Shown here: piece by piece, positions 22,801-31,281 of the stretch
How the letters are laid out: each line of letters starts with the position of its first letter
Position numbering within the stretch: position 1 is the first letter of the stretch
Source: Owenia fusiformis
Lineage: Eukaryota; Annelida; Polychaeta; Sabellida; Oweniidae
Direction of reading: 5' to 3'
NCBI GenBank assembly: GCA_903813345.2
Contig: CAIIXF020000004.1
Location: 26,723,985-26,787,984 of the forward strand
Length of the DNA stretch: 64,000 nucleotides
Translations under genes and position numbers: made by a program
The notes under the pieces: generated by a model
What the model was told of the DNA's origin: nothing
Database searches by the model: none
Seen by the model: only the letters and a program-made list of their open reading frames with translations

Positions 22801-22995
22801 TGTCAAATCTCTGCTTTTCTGTTCCAGGTGAGTGGCATACTGAGCAACATTGGCGGTACAATGGGAATGTTTATCGGGCTCTCCTTATGTACAATTGGAG
22901 AGCTTCTGGAACTGATGCTGGACGTTGCTATACTACTATATAAGAAGCTATCCACAAGATTTAACATACGGAGAGTGGGCACTGCAGTGACTTAA
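13546..22995 (+). CDS. DEG/ENaC (acid-sensing/epithelial sodium channel family) subunit, 11 exons
   Basis: Joining 13546-13847, 14014-14126, 14716-16021, 17172-17296, 17535-17698, 19155-19253, 19758-19866, 20482-20554, 21693-21806, 22147-22222 and 22828-22995 gives 2,649 nt in one frame (882 aa), with GT-AG borders and matching phases at every junction. Family landmarks appear in order: the HG gating motif (H47-G48), TM1 (about 62-83), VPAVTICN, the YGKCYTW segment, GLRLTLN, the Cys-rich domain (GCMMEC, ICGCF, CRCPAKC), YEVSTSVSAWPS, and a final TM2 exon with NIGGTMGMFIGLS containing the GxS selectivity-filter motif. The product should be a trimeric plasma-membrane cation channel. The ligand is unknown. 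Oddities are a roughly 435-residue exon 3 with a Thr-rich repeat in the extracellular region, and three partial exon duplications. ATG 13582 is an alternative start. Confidence 0.92.
14014..14126 (+). CDS. Channel exon 2: start of extracellular domain
   Basis: Acceptor TTTCAG, donor TTTG|GTAAG. Encodes the post-TM1 hallmark VPAVTICNVNMLRKSK, the palm-domain entry of DEG/ENaC channels. Phase 2 in, phase 1 out, consistent with its neighbours. Confidence 0.9.
14716..16021 (+). CDS. Channel exon 3: long Thr/Ser-rich extracellular insertion
   Basis: A 1,306-nt exon; acceptor TTTTTGTTAAAAG, donor AAAAG|GTATGTG. It encodes about 435 residues between TICN and the CYTW segment, where relatives usually have well under 150. 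The middle (about residues 305-415) is a 21-residue, Thr-rich tandem repeat. The C-terminal end returns to the family pattern with DMYGHRISDLAALCTFDMENC. Lack of hydrophobic segments and abundant Ser/Thr suggest an O-glycosylated stalk; that is inference. Confidence 0.85.
15215..15545 (+). repeat. 63-bp coding tandem repeat in channel exon 3
   Basis: Four nearly perfect 63-bp units plus partial units encode repeats of TTTISGQIPTKSDP followed by VTTISDQ. Units differ mainly at Ile/Thr after GQ, indicating recent in-frame expansion. It keeps the reading frame and is therefore likely to be length-polymorphic between alleles. Confidence 0.9.
16952..17231 (+). repeat. 140-bp tandem duplication spanning intron 3 end and exon 4 start
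   Basis: Units at 16952-17091 and 17092-17231 are nearly identical, sharing the TTGGCCAGTG start, the TTTGATTTGTTTATG pyrimidine-rich tract, the acceptor and the first 60 bp of exon 4. The first unit therefore carries a decoy 3' splice site (TTTAAAG at 17025-17031) and a truncated exon copy (17032-17092). Confidence 0.9.
17032..17092 (+). pseudogene. Truncated duplicate of channel exon 4
   Basis: Repeats the first 61 bp of exon 4 with Leu-to-Val at the GGGTAG/GGCTAG difference, still encoding HWVETYNKYYGKCYTWN. It then runs into intron sequence and a stop, with no donor. Use of its acceptor would give a truncated channel unless the exon is skipped. Confidence 0.85.
17172..17296 (+). CDS. Channel exon 4: YGKCYTW segment
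   Basis: Acceptor TTTACAG, donor CTATG|GTACG. Encodes the conserved YNKYYGKCYTWNS motif, the equivalent of YGNCYTFN in the family. Phases match exons 3 and 5. Confidence 0.9.
17535..17698 (+). CDS. Channel exon 5: palm/beta-ball segment
   Basis: Acceptor TATTTCAG, donor CGCAAG|GTACAT. Encodes GLRLTLNVEPDEYTG and GVRVSVHD, typical of the central extracellular domain of DEG/ENaC subunits. Ends in phase 0. Confidence 0.9.
18376..18977. mobile_element. Foldback MITE flanked by TTAA, in channel intron 5
   Basis: A 602-bp inverted-repeat element. The ends are AGGAATATTCCTTGCCA and its complement, with TTAA directly outside both (18372-18375, 18978-18981). Inner palindromic blocks (GATGTCATCGACTCTCAACTT near 18550 and its complement near 18785) pair across the centre. 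TTAA duplications are made by piggyBac-type and Kolobok-type transposases; which one applies here is not determinable. Confidence 0.8.
19155..19253 (+). CDS. Channel exon 6
   Basis: Acceptor TTTGCAG, donor GTGCTT|GTACGT; exactly 33 codons in phase 0. Encodes QPNPYPSNCMDGW, matching the PYxSxC element of the family thumb/palm region. Confidence 0.88.
19466..19757 (+). repeat. Four upstream 73-bp repeats of the intron 6/exon 7 boundary
   Basis: Decoy exon starts at 19466, 19539, 19612 and 19685 precede the real one at 19758, spaced exactly 73 bp. Each unit contains the pyrimidine-rich tract, TTTTCCAG, and the first 27 bases of exon 7, then CATATTCG and CTCGACTCTTTG before the next unit. Reading on from any decoy in phase 0 hits TAA after 18 codons. 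The array offers five equivalent 3' splice sites, only the last of which gives full-length protein. Confidence 0.95.
19758..19866 (+). CDS. Channel exon 7: first Cys-rich segment
   Basis: Acceptor TTTTCCAG, donor CTGAAG|GTGAGA. Encodes GCMMECLQQRLFEICGCFD, the conserved CxxxC and CGC pattern of the thumb domain. Preceded by the 73-bp decoy acceptor array. Confidence 0.92.
20482..20554 (+). CDS. Channel exon 8: second Cys-rich segment
   Basis: Acceptor CTTGTAG, donor TGCAG|GTATAG; 73 nt. Encodes LGCRCPAKC, the CxCxxxC signature of the family's Cys-rich domain. Phases join exons 7 and 9 exactly. Confidence 0.9.
21134..21384. mobile_element. Palindromic MITE-like hairpin in channel intron 8
   Basis: Arms of about 115 bp pair across a short centre: CATTTCGCAACTCACTTATA on the left with its complement ending near 21384, and GATTACGTCGTCATTTATTG with its complement near 21300. 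A few mismatches are present. Probably a small nonautonomous foldback element; no clear target duplication. Confidence 0.75.
21693..21806 (+). CDS. Channel exon 9: YxxxxSxxxWP segment
   Basis: Acceptor ATTGCAG, donor ATCAA|GTAAGT. Encodes ESTYEVSTSVSAWPSKHHD, the strongly conserved thumb/wrist signature of DEG/ENaC channels. Frame junctions are exact. Confidence 0.92.
22147..22222 (+). CDS. Channel exon 10: pre-TM2 beta strand
   Basis: Acceptor TATTTTAG, donor TATACG|GTAACG. Encodes NTTVRVHVYFEDFN and VIEVPVYT, consistent with the strand leading to TM2. Ends in phase 0. Confidence 0.88.
22828..22995 (+). CDS. Channel exon 11: TM2 pore and C terminus
   Basis: Acceptor TGTTCCAG. Encodes SNIGGTMGMFIGLSLCTIGE, with the family's IGGxxGxFxGxS pore segment and GLS as the selectivity filter, then TM2 and a short cytosolic tail ending at TAA 22993-22995. 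A polyadenylation hexamer AATAAA follows at 23038-23043. Confidence 0.93.
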   Translation: MSGILSNIGGTMGMFIGLSLCTIGELLELMLDVAILLYKKLSTRFNIRRVGTAVT

Positions 22996-23037
22996 GTTTC
23001 GTATATTATTTGTACTATTTTACAACATTTTAAAGCA

Positions 23038-23043
23038 AATAAA
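23038..23043 (+). terminator. Polyadenylation signal of channel gene
   Basis: AATAAA 42 bases after the stop codon of the channel, a plausible 3'-end signal. Confidence 0.6.
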
Positions 23044-23194
23044 TACCCGAATCTAAAAAAATGTTTATTTGTGGTTTATCAATACCAACTCTTGCCATGT
23101 TTTGCCAATATTCAAGCTTAATTTTGCATATCTGTTTCTATATAGCAGAATTACAATGTCCAATATCAGTTCCAGAAACTCTCCATCTGTAAAG

Positions 23195-23295
23195 TTGGAG
23201 AGTTTCTGGAACTGATGCTGGACGTTCTTATACTACTATATAAGAAGCTATCCACAAGATTTAACATGCGGAGAGTGGGCACTGTGTGGACTTAA
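23195..23295 (+). pseudogene. Partial duplicate of the channel's last exon
   Basis: Repeats the last 101 bp of exon 11, exactly 300 bp downstream, with a handful of substitutions. It holds the TM2 C-terminal half, KKLSTRFNMRR in frame, and ends TAA. It lacks an acceptor and the pore motif. A small hairpin (CCAGAAACTCTCC against GGAGAGTTTCTGG) marks its left edge. This is the third partial exon duplication in the gene. Confidence 0.85.
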
Positions 23296-23458
23296 AGTTT
23301 CTTATATTTATGCTCATTTACAATATCTAAAAGTGAAATTAAGCATGAATGGCAACTTGAACATGGGAAGGGTTGGCATTGATAAACAACAAATAACTTT
23401 TTCAGATTCAGATATTTATAACTATTCTGAAAAACATACATGGCATCCAATACAACAT

Positions 23459-25011
23459 CACGGTGAGCAGCCATACCGCACCGGGGATCGACCCCGTTTT
23501 GTTGTCCCTTGACAACGGACCGTTAGATTTTAAAGGTAACGCACCATCATTTTAAAATGGCGGACAGAGATATGTTTCACCCGTGGGAAAAAATAATATG
23601 GTAAACAAGAGGCGGGCGAATCTCTAATAATACGTTCCATTATAAACACGTTATATCGGGGTACATTTTAAAAATTCCACAAAGCTGTAACAAATCTGAA
23701 TTAGGTGGACGAATTATAAAACGAAATGTACCTTGAAAATTCGAAAGAAAATTGAAGATCGCTGAAAATGTAGGATTTCTTGTCAAAGAGATAATTGGAA
23801 AAACAAAGTTTTTTAACGTAACATAGATGTATTAGTGAAACTACTTGTTTCAAAGCATTGTGTAATATAATTTATTCTTCTGAAATGTACCTTCCCAATT
23901 GCTGGAGTAACGCACCGACCCAAATAGACGACAGTTTAGAAAGGCACCGGCTTGAACATGAACGTAATGCCCATCTTGCTTCATCAAGCTTCGGACCTAT
24001 CCTCACCTTGATTTACCGCAAATTATTGGTTATACACTAAATAAACAAACCCCAGCTGATGCGCTGTCTTGAATATCATTATCCATAGGAAGGGCTCCAC
24101 GATGATGATAATCTGATTTGAAATTTTGCCCGTGAAATATCTGACTTGAATCGAACTTTCATACACCAAACTCTTTCCCTGTCCAGTTTTCTGGGACATG
24201 AATACATCCCTGCCTTTCGTTATCGCCTCTATCGCTTCTTTTTGATAAGGTTTTAAAAAATTAAGACGAAATTTGCCGCAATTTTTTCAAACAGTTCCTC
24301 CATTTTACTTTCTAAATACTGATTCAGGGGCCTAATTTAAATAATTTCCTCAACTGTGATTGGCGCACGGACTATCCCGCGCACTCTGCGAAGCATTTTT
24401 ACTAATGAGAAGCCACATATTACTTGGGTCTTAAGTTTGTCATATGAACCCAATGGATATAACGTAGTGATTGAGCGTTGGAACCGACGATGCGTAATCC
24501 CAGTGAAGATTCAATGGCTTGTGCCGGTAACCAAGCCATCGAGTCGGATGTAGAACTACATTTTGTCTTCCCCATAATCGTCCTGTAAATACTTTAAAAT
24601 ACCTAAACTGGTAAATGAACGTAAAGTATTGGACTTTCTTTTGACAATTACAAATCGATGAAAACAAATTTCAAACTTACCATTCGGTATTTCAAAAAGT
24701 TGATCGAAAAAAATGAAATTAAACAAAGACTAGTTTGTTCACTAATACATCTATATTATGTACATTTAAATTTCGTCCACCTAATACCGATATGTTACAG
24801 CTTTGTGGAATTTTTAAAAGGTACCCCGATATGACGTGTTAAGCATGGAACATATTATAAGATATTCACGCACCTCTTGTTTACAATATCATTTTCTCCT
24901 ACGAAGGAAACATTTTAAAAGGATGGTACGTCATATTTGAAACCTAACGGTCCGGGGTCAAGGGACAACGCACCGGGGTCAATCCCCGGTGCGGTATGGT
25001 TGCTCACCGTG
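23459..25011. mobile_element. TIR DNA transposon relic carrying a RecQ-like helicase fragment
   Basis: Ends are CACGGTGAGCAGCCATACCG and its complement, with about 38 bp of near-perfect TIR including the self-complementary GCACCGGGG motif. Inverted similarity continues inward for over 300 bp (23640-23760 pairs with 24760-24860). A related right half, without the left end, lies at 58640-59008. The interior encodes a decayed helicase on the minus strand. No transposase domain was recognised, so the superfamily is unassigned. Confidence 0.8.
24010..24303 (-). pseudogene. RecQ-like DNA helicase N-terminal fragment
   Basis: Minus-strand translation gives FLKPYQKEAIEAITKGRDVF (Q-motif-like), then QKTGQGKSLVY, a Walker A/motif I of SF2 helicases as in the RecQ family, then an IIIIVEP stretch like motif Ia. 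One frameshift lies between the starting Met at 24303 and the helicase frame, and a stop comes soon after motif Ia. Motifs II-VI are not visible. It sits between the inverted arms of the TIR element, so it is probably cargo of that transposon rather than a host gene. Confidence 0.65.
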
Positions 25012-26400
25012 TGTATGTATGTATGTATGTATTATTTATTTGCGTCTAGAATAAGACAGTTACATGTACGTGTTATACAATAATTATAGAAAATGAAATA
25101 AAGAAAGTAAAATAGTAACAGAGAACATGATTTCAAATCAATTATGTAGTGTGAACTGTCCTACATGATTTAGATCATTGATACTCTGGCTCTATGCATG
25201 GAATATATTACAAGTGATATGGAGCAGAGTGAGTCGATGCTCTCTAAGCTTGAGCTCAACCCTAAAACAAAGTCCATCTTCTCAGCAAGTGACATACGGC
25301 CTTCACTCTCCAACATTGTGAGTAGAGTCTGCCGTTCATAGGTAATTATATCACATTGTAGTATAAAATGTTCAATAGTGTCTCTTGAATTGATGCACAA
25401 TGGGCAAACCCCATTCTCAAAAGGATAAGACCCTGCTAGGAGTTTAAACATAAGTTTGCACTGTTTTTTGAAAATAGGTCTCAGTTTACATATGAGCCAC
25501 CATATATTTGGCTGCACGTATGAGATGGATAATGTACAAGAATAAAATGATAAGGAACTATACAAAGAACACATCATTCTAATGCTATTTGCTTCATTAC
25601 AGTATAAAGCATTTCTTACAATGCGTTTAAAACCTGATTTAGAGAGATATTCCCCAGACTGTATCATGTTCATAGATAAATTGGCAAAAGTGTACCGTTC
25701 AAGTGTTCTCCAAATGATGGAAAGTGGAGAGTTATGCCGTCCATTCCCCCCTATGAGCCACAGCAATCTATGTATCAAGACGGTTTTGTAAATATTATTC
25801 ATTGGTAACACTATTATACTCCAGAAGAACATCATCCTCGAGAAATCTATCTGTCTTCTGATAGAAAGCCATCCGAGACCTGAAGCTGCTATAGGGTTCG
25901 GCGAACTTTTTGGGAGTGCCTGAATTCTTCTTCCGATTTCACGATGTGATATTTCCATTTGCTCTATTTCGTGATAGTCTATTACCTGGCAACCGTACAG
26001 TAGCTTACTCATTGAGAAAGTCCAATATAACTTACTGGCCATTAGTGGGCAAAGGCCACCTGTTAACGAGCCAAGCCCCAGTAACGAAAAATATTTCTGT
26101 TTTGATTTGCATATCGTTTGCTTTACAAAGTCGTGCAGCTCTCCTGTTTTTTGTTGAATTACACAGGGGCCAAGTAAAGCGGTATCATTGCCGTCGTCGG
26201 GTCTGCCGAAAATAAGAAGCGAGCATTTCCCTGGATGGAAAGTGATTCGCCAGTATGAACTGTAATTCCACACGATGCTTAATAGTCTGTTCATACTTTG
26301 CATGCTAAGAGATAAAAGTGATAGGTCATCTGCGTACGCAACTACTGAGACGTCAGTGCCACCTATACGTACTCCACATTGCTCATCCACAATATCATAC
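25012..26400 (-). mobile_element. 5'-truncated non-LTR retrotransposon (LINE)
   Basis: The coding part is at 26390-25170, followed by about 150 bp of 3' untranslated sequence that ends in a short tetranucleotide tail (TACA repeats on the minus strand, 25012-25030) directly beside the TIR element terminus. A short simple-repeat tail and 5' truncation are typical of LINE insertion. The matching locus at 59008-59085 lacks the LINE, so it inserted after that duplication or replaced a short spacer. Confidence 0.85.
25170..26390 (-). CDS. LINE reverse transcriptase, C-terminal part (partial)
   Basis: A 406-residue frame that begins within the RT palm. VVAYADDLSLLS is the catalytic YADD box (residues about 17-25), followed by the thumb and a long C-terminal region. 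Near the C terminus, CPLCINSRDTIEHFILQC is the C-x2-C...H-x4-C zinc motif common after RT in CR1/Jockey/R1-type elements. The N-terminal endonuclease and fingers are missing. The frame has no internal stop, so the insertion is fairly recent. The true frame entered from the lost 5' part; the first Met is not a real start. Confidence 0.88.
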   Translation of the reverse strand: MDEQCGVRIGGTDVSVVAYADDLSLLSLSMQSMNRLLSIVWNYSSYWRITFHPGKCSLLIFGRPDDGNDTALLGPCVIQQKTGELHDFVKQTICKSKQKYFSLLGLGSLTGGLCPLMASKLYWTFSMSKLLYGCQVIDYHEIEQMEISHREIGRRIQALPKSSPNPIAASGLGWLSIRRQIDFSRMMFFWSIIVLPMNNIYKTVLIHRLLWLIGGNGRHNSPLSIIWRTLERYTFANLSMNMIQSGEYLSKSGFKRIVRNALYCNEANSIRMMCSLYSSLSFYSCTLSISYVQPNIWWLICKLRPIFKKQCKLMFKLLAGSYPFENGVCPLCINSRDTIEHFILQCDIITYERQTLLTMLESEGRMSLAEKMDFVLGLSSSLESIDSLCSISLVIYSMHRARVSMI

Positions 26401-27091
26401 AGGAGATCTGCCTGCCTCGTTCAGAATACATACTGGACTAGGAGGCTTGGATCTGGCGCATTTGTCTCGCAATTGCGATGCATTGTTCTCTGAAAAAGAA
26501 ATTCGCTAACAACGACAGCGAACTCGACGTTAACAAAAAATGAAAGTGTGTATCATTGTGTACATGTGAATATCTAAGCACAAGCGCCAAAGGGAAAAGA
26601 CTAAAAGCCTTTATGAAACCTAGCAAGAAAAGCAAACTCTAAGTGTAAACATGCCATCGGAAAATAGACCCTATTTATCCCAAAATCATGATCTAACGTG
26701 AAGAGAAATAGTATTTAACATCCCTCCCCTCCCCCAAACAAGAGTCAGACAAAATAAGATTCATTCAATTGCACAAGAAATAACTTTCATTTTCTTGAAA
26801 ATACGTATTTAGAATGGATGGAGTTGATCGCGTACAAATTCTTACCTGGATCTCAACCGTTACAAACGTGACAGCCCATCTAATCAATGCCATATAATTT
26901 GTATAGATATTGATAAAATATATATTTATAAAAAATGCATCGACTATTCAGCAACCCTCGATAATTAATAGCTACCAGGCTCAATTCTGACAAGAAATAT
27001 TCATAGTCAACGTACTAACGCTATACCTTTATAATTTTTGAATAACTTCGCTATAAAGGTTTTCAATAGCACAACTTGTTTGAATATAGTA
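26401..27091. repeat. Duplicated block shared with 59085-60007
   Basis: Near-colinear with 59085-60007: GCCTGCCTCGTTCAGAA, AAAAAGAAATTCGCTAACAA, CTAAGCACAAGCG, TAGTGTTTAACA-like segments, then the CGTTACAAACGTGAC block that also lies upstream of SDR copies 2-4. Part (26567-26640) also resembles the leader of the retrotransposon at 9586-9700. It has no coding content. Confidence 0.75.
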
Positions 27092-27720
27092 CACTCCCCT
27101 CTATAAGTTTGGCAACCTTACCCCCCTCCCCCCATTGAACTACATGTACGTGTTAAAGCCTCTTTACATTTGAATTTTTTTTAAAAATCATAAAGAAAAT
27201 TGAATTGTCTTACTTTTTTGTACACTAAAGTGTTCAGATTACTTGATTGATACTTAAGTCTTTTAAATAATTGTCCGCTACTGTGTTATTTCGATGGGAG
27301 GTTTTTTTGAAAAACAATTTTGACTTTAAAGACTTATTTTGTTGGTCCTGAAGAAAGGTATCACTTTTTTGTTAAATAAAGTTAGCTCATTCAATTGCCT
27401 ACCTATCTTGTATTTTTGCAAGGACTCGGAGTGATGGATATTCTGTCATATGACTTGCGGCAAATCTACCATTTCCCATTGGTTAACATGGGGATGTCGA
27501 TTTTCAAAAATTCATCAAATTTATAATCAATTTTCGACCTATTGTAATTGAGGAAAAAATTGAAAAAATTGGAGATATTGGAAGTCAAGTCATATAACGT
27601 TTCCAACAATAGTATAAGTATTTTCATCGCAGGTTAAGTAAATAAAAATTCAAAGGTAAAGAGGCTTTAACACGTAGTTCAATGGGGGAGCTAAGGTTGT
27701 CAAACTTATGGAGGGGAGTG
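27092..27720. mobile_element. Tc1/mariner-like foldback MITE, copy 2, both ends present
   Basis: Begins CACTCCCCTCTATAAGTTTG and ends with the complement (GGAGGGGAGTG), with TA on each side. Arms extend about 90 bp (CCCATTGAACTAC and AAGCCTCTTTAC, inverted at the right). It is the most complete copy of the family in the window. It lies at the same place relative to SDR1 as copy 3 does to SDR5. Confidence 0.85.
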
Positions 27721-28128
27721 TAAGTAGTTTAAACGAGCAATATATAATAATAAGTAGTAGACCTTTTTTACTTTCACCGATATAGAGGTACGAGTGCCGA
27801 CAAATGATATCGAATCCCGACTTATACTAATATTATAGGACAAGTTTCTATTTGCAATATTAATTTTAGCGATTTATTTACAACCTCATCCTTTTGCCAA
27901 GAACACACACAATTGACAGTTTTTAAGCTAAATCAAACAAGTTTGTCTTGCGTACACTTAAACCAGCACATAACTTAACAATTCTGGCAAGTTTTTTCCC
28001 TTGAATGTCTAAAGAGAGTCCCTATAACTCGAAACACTTTCCAATTTCGAGCCACGTGCACTCTACGGGAACCAATTTTGCGATTCAATCTTTACATTTT
28101 ATTTTATGTTATCAGGCTTTCTTCTTAT

Positions 28129-28598
28129 TCAGATATTTTGATTGGGCCCTATATCGTCCATAAGTGCAAATGTTTGTGCGTCATTCATGTGTCCAAAAAG
28201 CCACTGTGTAGTGTGTACACAGCGAAGGGTTTTGTTACAATCTATAATTAACTGAGTGTTTATGCAGTGAAAGCCTCGATTGCCAGAATAAAAATTGTTC
28301 ATGTGGCTCTTCCAATGGCCTATATATCTCATGAGAAGTACCATCTATTGCCCAAACTGCAAATTCAAGTTCTTCCAAGGTGCCCCTCAAATCATTCCAT
28401 TCGTTTAATGTTGGCCACCTAATTTCAGGTGAATATATATAGTGCAAAATAGGCCAGGTGTTATTTATTATTCTGCAAATTGTCCTCTGGTTTACATCGA
28501 ACATAAGGGACGTAGACTGTAACATGGATACGATCTTAACCACAAAAGAATTAATAGTATTATTACCACCGTTAATGACCGGGATTGAAACAGCAAGA
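28129..28598 (-). pseudogene. Harbinger (HARBI1-like, DDE_Tnp_4) transposase fragment, frameshifted
   Basis: The first part (28598 to about 28285) contains VNQRTICRIINNTW (helix-turn-helix-like) and FAVWAIDGTSHEIYRP, whose Asp in AIDGT fits the first catalytic Asp. A -1 shift near 28285 leads to FYSGNRGFHCINTQLIIDC and GHMNDAQTF, the conserved YxxxKGFHxxNxQ and HDxxxF-like blocks with the second Asp. The last catalytic acidic residue and the C terminus are missing. This is a dead copy; the fold assignment comes from these block motifs. Confidence 0.75.
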
Positions 28599-28771
28599 AA
28601 ATCTTACGCACTGAGCGATATCTAATTTCCCGGGGAAAATTGCCAGTCGAGAATTGCATTCTTGATCGACAGTATTTACCGCCACTATGACGTCACATTT
28701 TGCTCAGGTCGATATAGTAAAATGAATGCCTTCTAAACTAGCACTAAAACCCCTAGAACTGGCCTGGCGAG

Positions 28772-29005
28772 GTGGTAATGATAAAAGTACATTCCTTGGT
28801 GAGACGGCCTGGTCATTATTATTCTGAATCCTTGGTAGGAAATCTAGGTGCATTTGATGGGACGTATCCAGTGTTTCGCCAACTGTTAAATAAAACTCAT
28901 AACCATGCTATTGAAACATTTGGAAGACGTCATGACCATTCCAAACGTTCACATCACTTAGAAATAACTGTTGATGAAGACCCGATAGAGGGGCAACGGG
29001 TGTAA
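28772..29005 (+). other. Unrecognised 77-codon frame
   Basis: Lies inside the transposon debris. It encodes a His-rich C-terminal half (KTHNHAIETFGRRHDHSKR). I recognise no domain. It may be a second ORF of the Harbinger-like element or chance. Confidence 0.2.
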
Positions 29006-29103
29006 GGGCCCCATCATCCACAGTGGTAACAGCTCATTCATATTGTCCATTGCTGCAAGCGGGGGTACAGGAGACACAACAAATACAAGAAGCACGACAA
29101 GGG

Positions 29104-29926
29104 CTAGCCTTGCCCAAGTCGGTCTCTTTTACCTATCTTGATTTCTATTATGACCGCCTTGTACCAAAGAGAAAGCCACGTGCTTTACCGACAGTTTGTT
29201 GATGTCGGTAAAATTTGACCAATCAACGACGGCCCTGTAGCGTTAGCTCATTATTATGCACGGTCAAAAACAAGTACGCTTTTCACCGGGACTTTTCACG
29301 AACAAATCTTGCACGAATCTGAGCACCAATTCATCATGAAAATACAAATATTTTATAAGATAAATATCAATGAGAGTTAAGTGGATACCGGGGCATCGAT
29401 CGGATAACCAAAGATGAGAAGATTTCAACAATAAATGTTGAAACGATCGCTGAACATGTTGGCTGAGATTCAATCACCGATCGATGACAACATGACCCGC
29501 TACATTGGACTAGGTCTTCGTGCCTTTTCACCGCGAAATCAGTTTTAAATCAACATTGAATCGCATGATTTAATTTATATTAATGACTCTTACCTTCCAA
29601 TGTACATTTAGTTACATAATATATTGTAACTCTAAAGAAACACTCGATCAGATCTTTGAATTTCAAGTCGTAGGGAAGTTTGTTTTGTTTATGCAGCTCA
29701 ACCTAATAACGTTTTGATTGGTCATTCAGCCTGAAGTCACACGTCGTGTCCACGCGACATCTGTCAATCAATAAGGTTTCGCGATACCCCTGATAGCGTA
29801 GGTATTATGGAAATCTCGAAACCGTTGAATATTTCAGCATAATAACAGCGGAGATGTATTGGATTGTACAAGGCGGTAATAATTCAAGATCAGATAAGTA
29901 AAAAATACCGACTTGGGCAAGGCTAG
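29104..29926. mobile_element. 823-bp TIR element with ACAAGGG target duplication
   Basis: TIRs CTAGCCTTGCCCAAGTCGGT and its complement. Direct flanks are ACAAGGG at 29097-29103 and 29927-29933 (8 bp, ACAAGGGC, if one terminal base is counted as host). A 7-8 bp duplication fits hAT-like transposition; no transposase is encoded. Nested in the Harbinger-like relic. Confidence 0.85.
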
Positions 29927-30338
29927 ACAAGGGCCCATTTTTGAGCATCTGTGAAATTGATCTAAAAACAAAATAACTGAATAAACAAAAGGCCCATTTT
30001 TCAGTACATTCACTGAAGTGGTCAAAGTATTGTTTAGGCTCCAGTGAACCATATCACACTGCACTGCTTGTTATATTTATAATTCAATGCTGTTACACAG
30101 CGAATATAGTATTGAGTACCTATTTCATTACTAAATTCATTAAAATAAAAACAAGATAAATGAGGGGTTTACAGTTATTTTCATATCGTAAATTATACCG
30201 TAATCATATCTCTATTTCAGTGAAAGTATTGAGTTCATGCTCAAAAATTAATTTTGAAAAAATGCAATTACTGTATCGATTTACAGTAATCAAGTCGGTA
30301 TCGGGACTCTGTTGTCGAAGTCGGTGAAAGTAAAAATA

Positions 30339-31213
30339 GAGAGATTTCGCACATACGTGAAAGTCAACTTATAACGTATACTTATACTTATAGGTAAAGG
30401 TACAAGGTGTTTCATAATGTGTGCTTTTTGTCAGGAAAGATCTTCTCGGACTGTAATAAATAAAGGTCAAAGGGATGCCATTTGTACTTTCTTGAATTGT
30501 AGCATGTTTAGTTGATCCAAATGTGTTTGTCTAGAATAAAATAGGCTCATATACGAGTACATATGTTATAGTACATATGTTATAGACCCATCTCTTCTAA
30601 AATTGGCTTTTTGGAGATGTTCGTTATGAAACACCCTGTTTGTCATTTGTTGAGCTACTGAATGGATCGTTTCAAGTAATTGCTAGAACCTACTGGTTTG
30701 ATTGGTGTTTCAAATTGATGTTTAAAGTATTTGATTGGATACTGTTCACACTCAGCCAATTAATTTTAAAAAATGCTTGCGGTCAATTGTTCCACCCACA
30801 TGTAGGTAAAGCTTTATACGGAGATCCAACTGTATACGTTTATCATCTCGTATATATACCGTTTTGTAAGTTCATTGAACTTATACTGATCATGAAAACT
30901 TTGAAATAATCAACTTGTTTATGTAATGACTCACTCTAAAGGATCATGAGTCACTTTAAAGGATCATGTTTATAATACACTACAACTACTAGGACACGGA
31001 AGCAAGCATTTAATTATAACTTTGCATAATCTACACGTGCAGATGACAGTGCATTCACAGTCTCTGGTTGATGGAGCTTTTCTATATCGGGAATAGTTAT
31101 CTTCCATTAAGTGCAATTTAAAATTGATTTTAGTAAATATAATAGTTCGACATGACCCTTTAAAGCATACGTATACGTATAAGTTGTACTTTCACCTATG
31201 TGCGAAATCTCTC
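30339..31213. mobile_element. 875-bp TIR element flanked by TA
   Basis: The left end GAGAGATTTCGCACATACGT recurs inverted at the right end (31190-31213), followed inward by AACTTAT and CGTATAC on both sides. TA lies directly outside both ends. This suggests a Tc1/mariner-type nonautonomous element. A 89-codon frame inside (30640-30909) shows no recognisable domain. Confidence 0.7.
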
Positions 31214-31281
31214 TAATGTCTAGTATAAGGAGAGTATACTCTATATTATAATTTTGCTGTACACTCAAGGCAGGCATTAAA

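Larger units (their letters stand above)
27757..30336. mobile_element. PIF/Harbinger-like transposon relic
   Basis: Ends share TTTTTACTTTCACCGA in inverted orientation (27763-27778 and about 30320-30336), with weaker similarity further in. The interior holds a Harbinger-type transposase fragment (28129-28598, minus) and a nested TIR element (29104-29926). The whole 27.75-31.22 kb stretch is absent from the equivalent position upstream of SDR5 (about 61795). The exact ends and target duplication are not clear because a second element abuts the right side. Confidence 0.6.

Noticed and set aside
30640-30909. 89-codon frame inside the TA-flanked TIR element
   Set aside because: No DDE motif or helix-turn-helix is recognisable; too short for a transposase.
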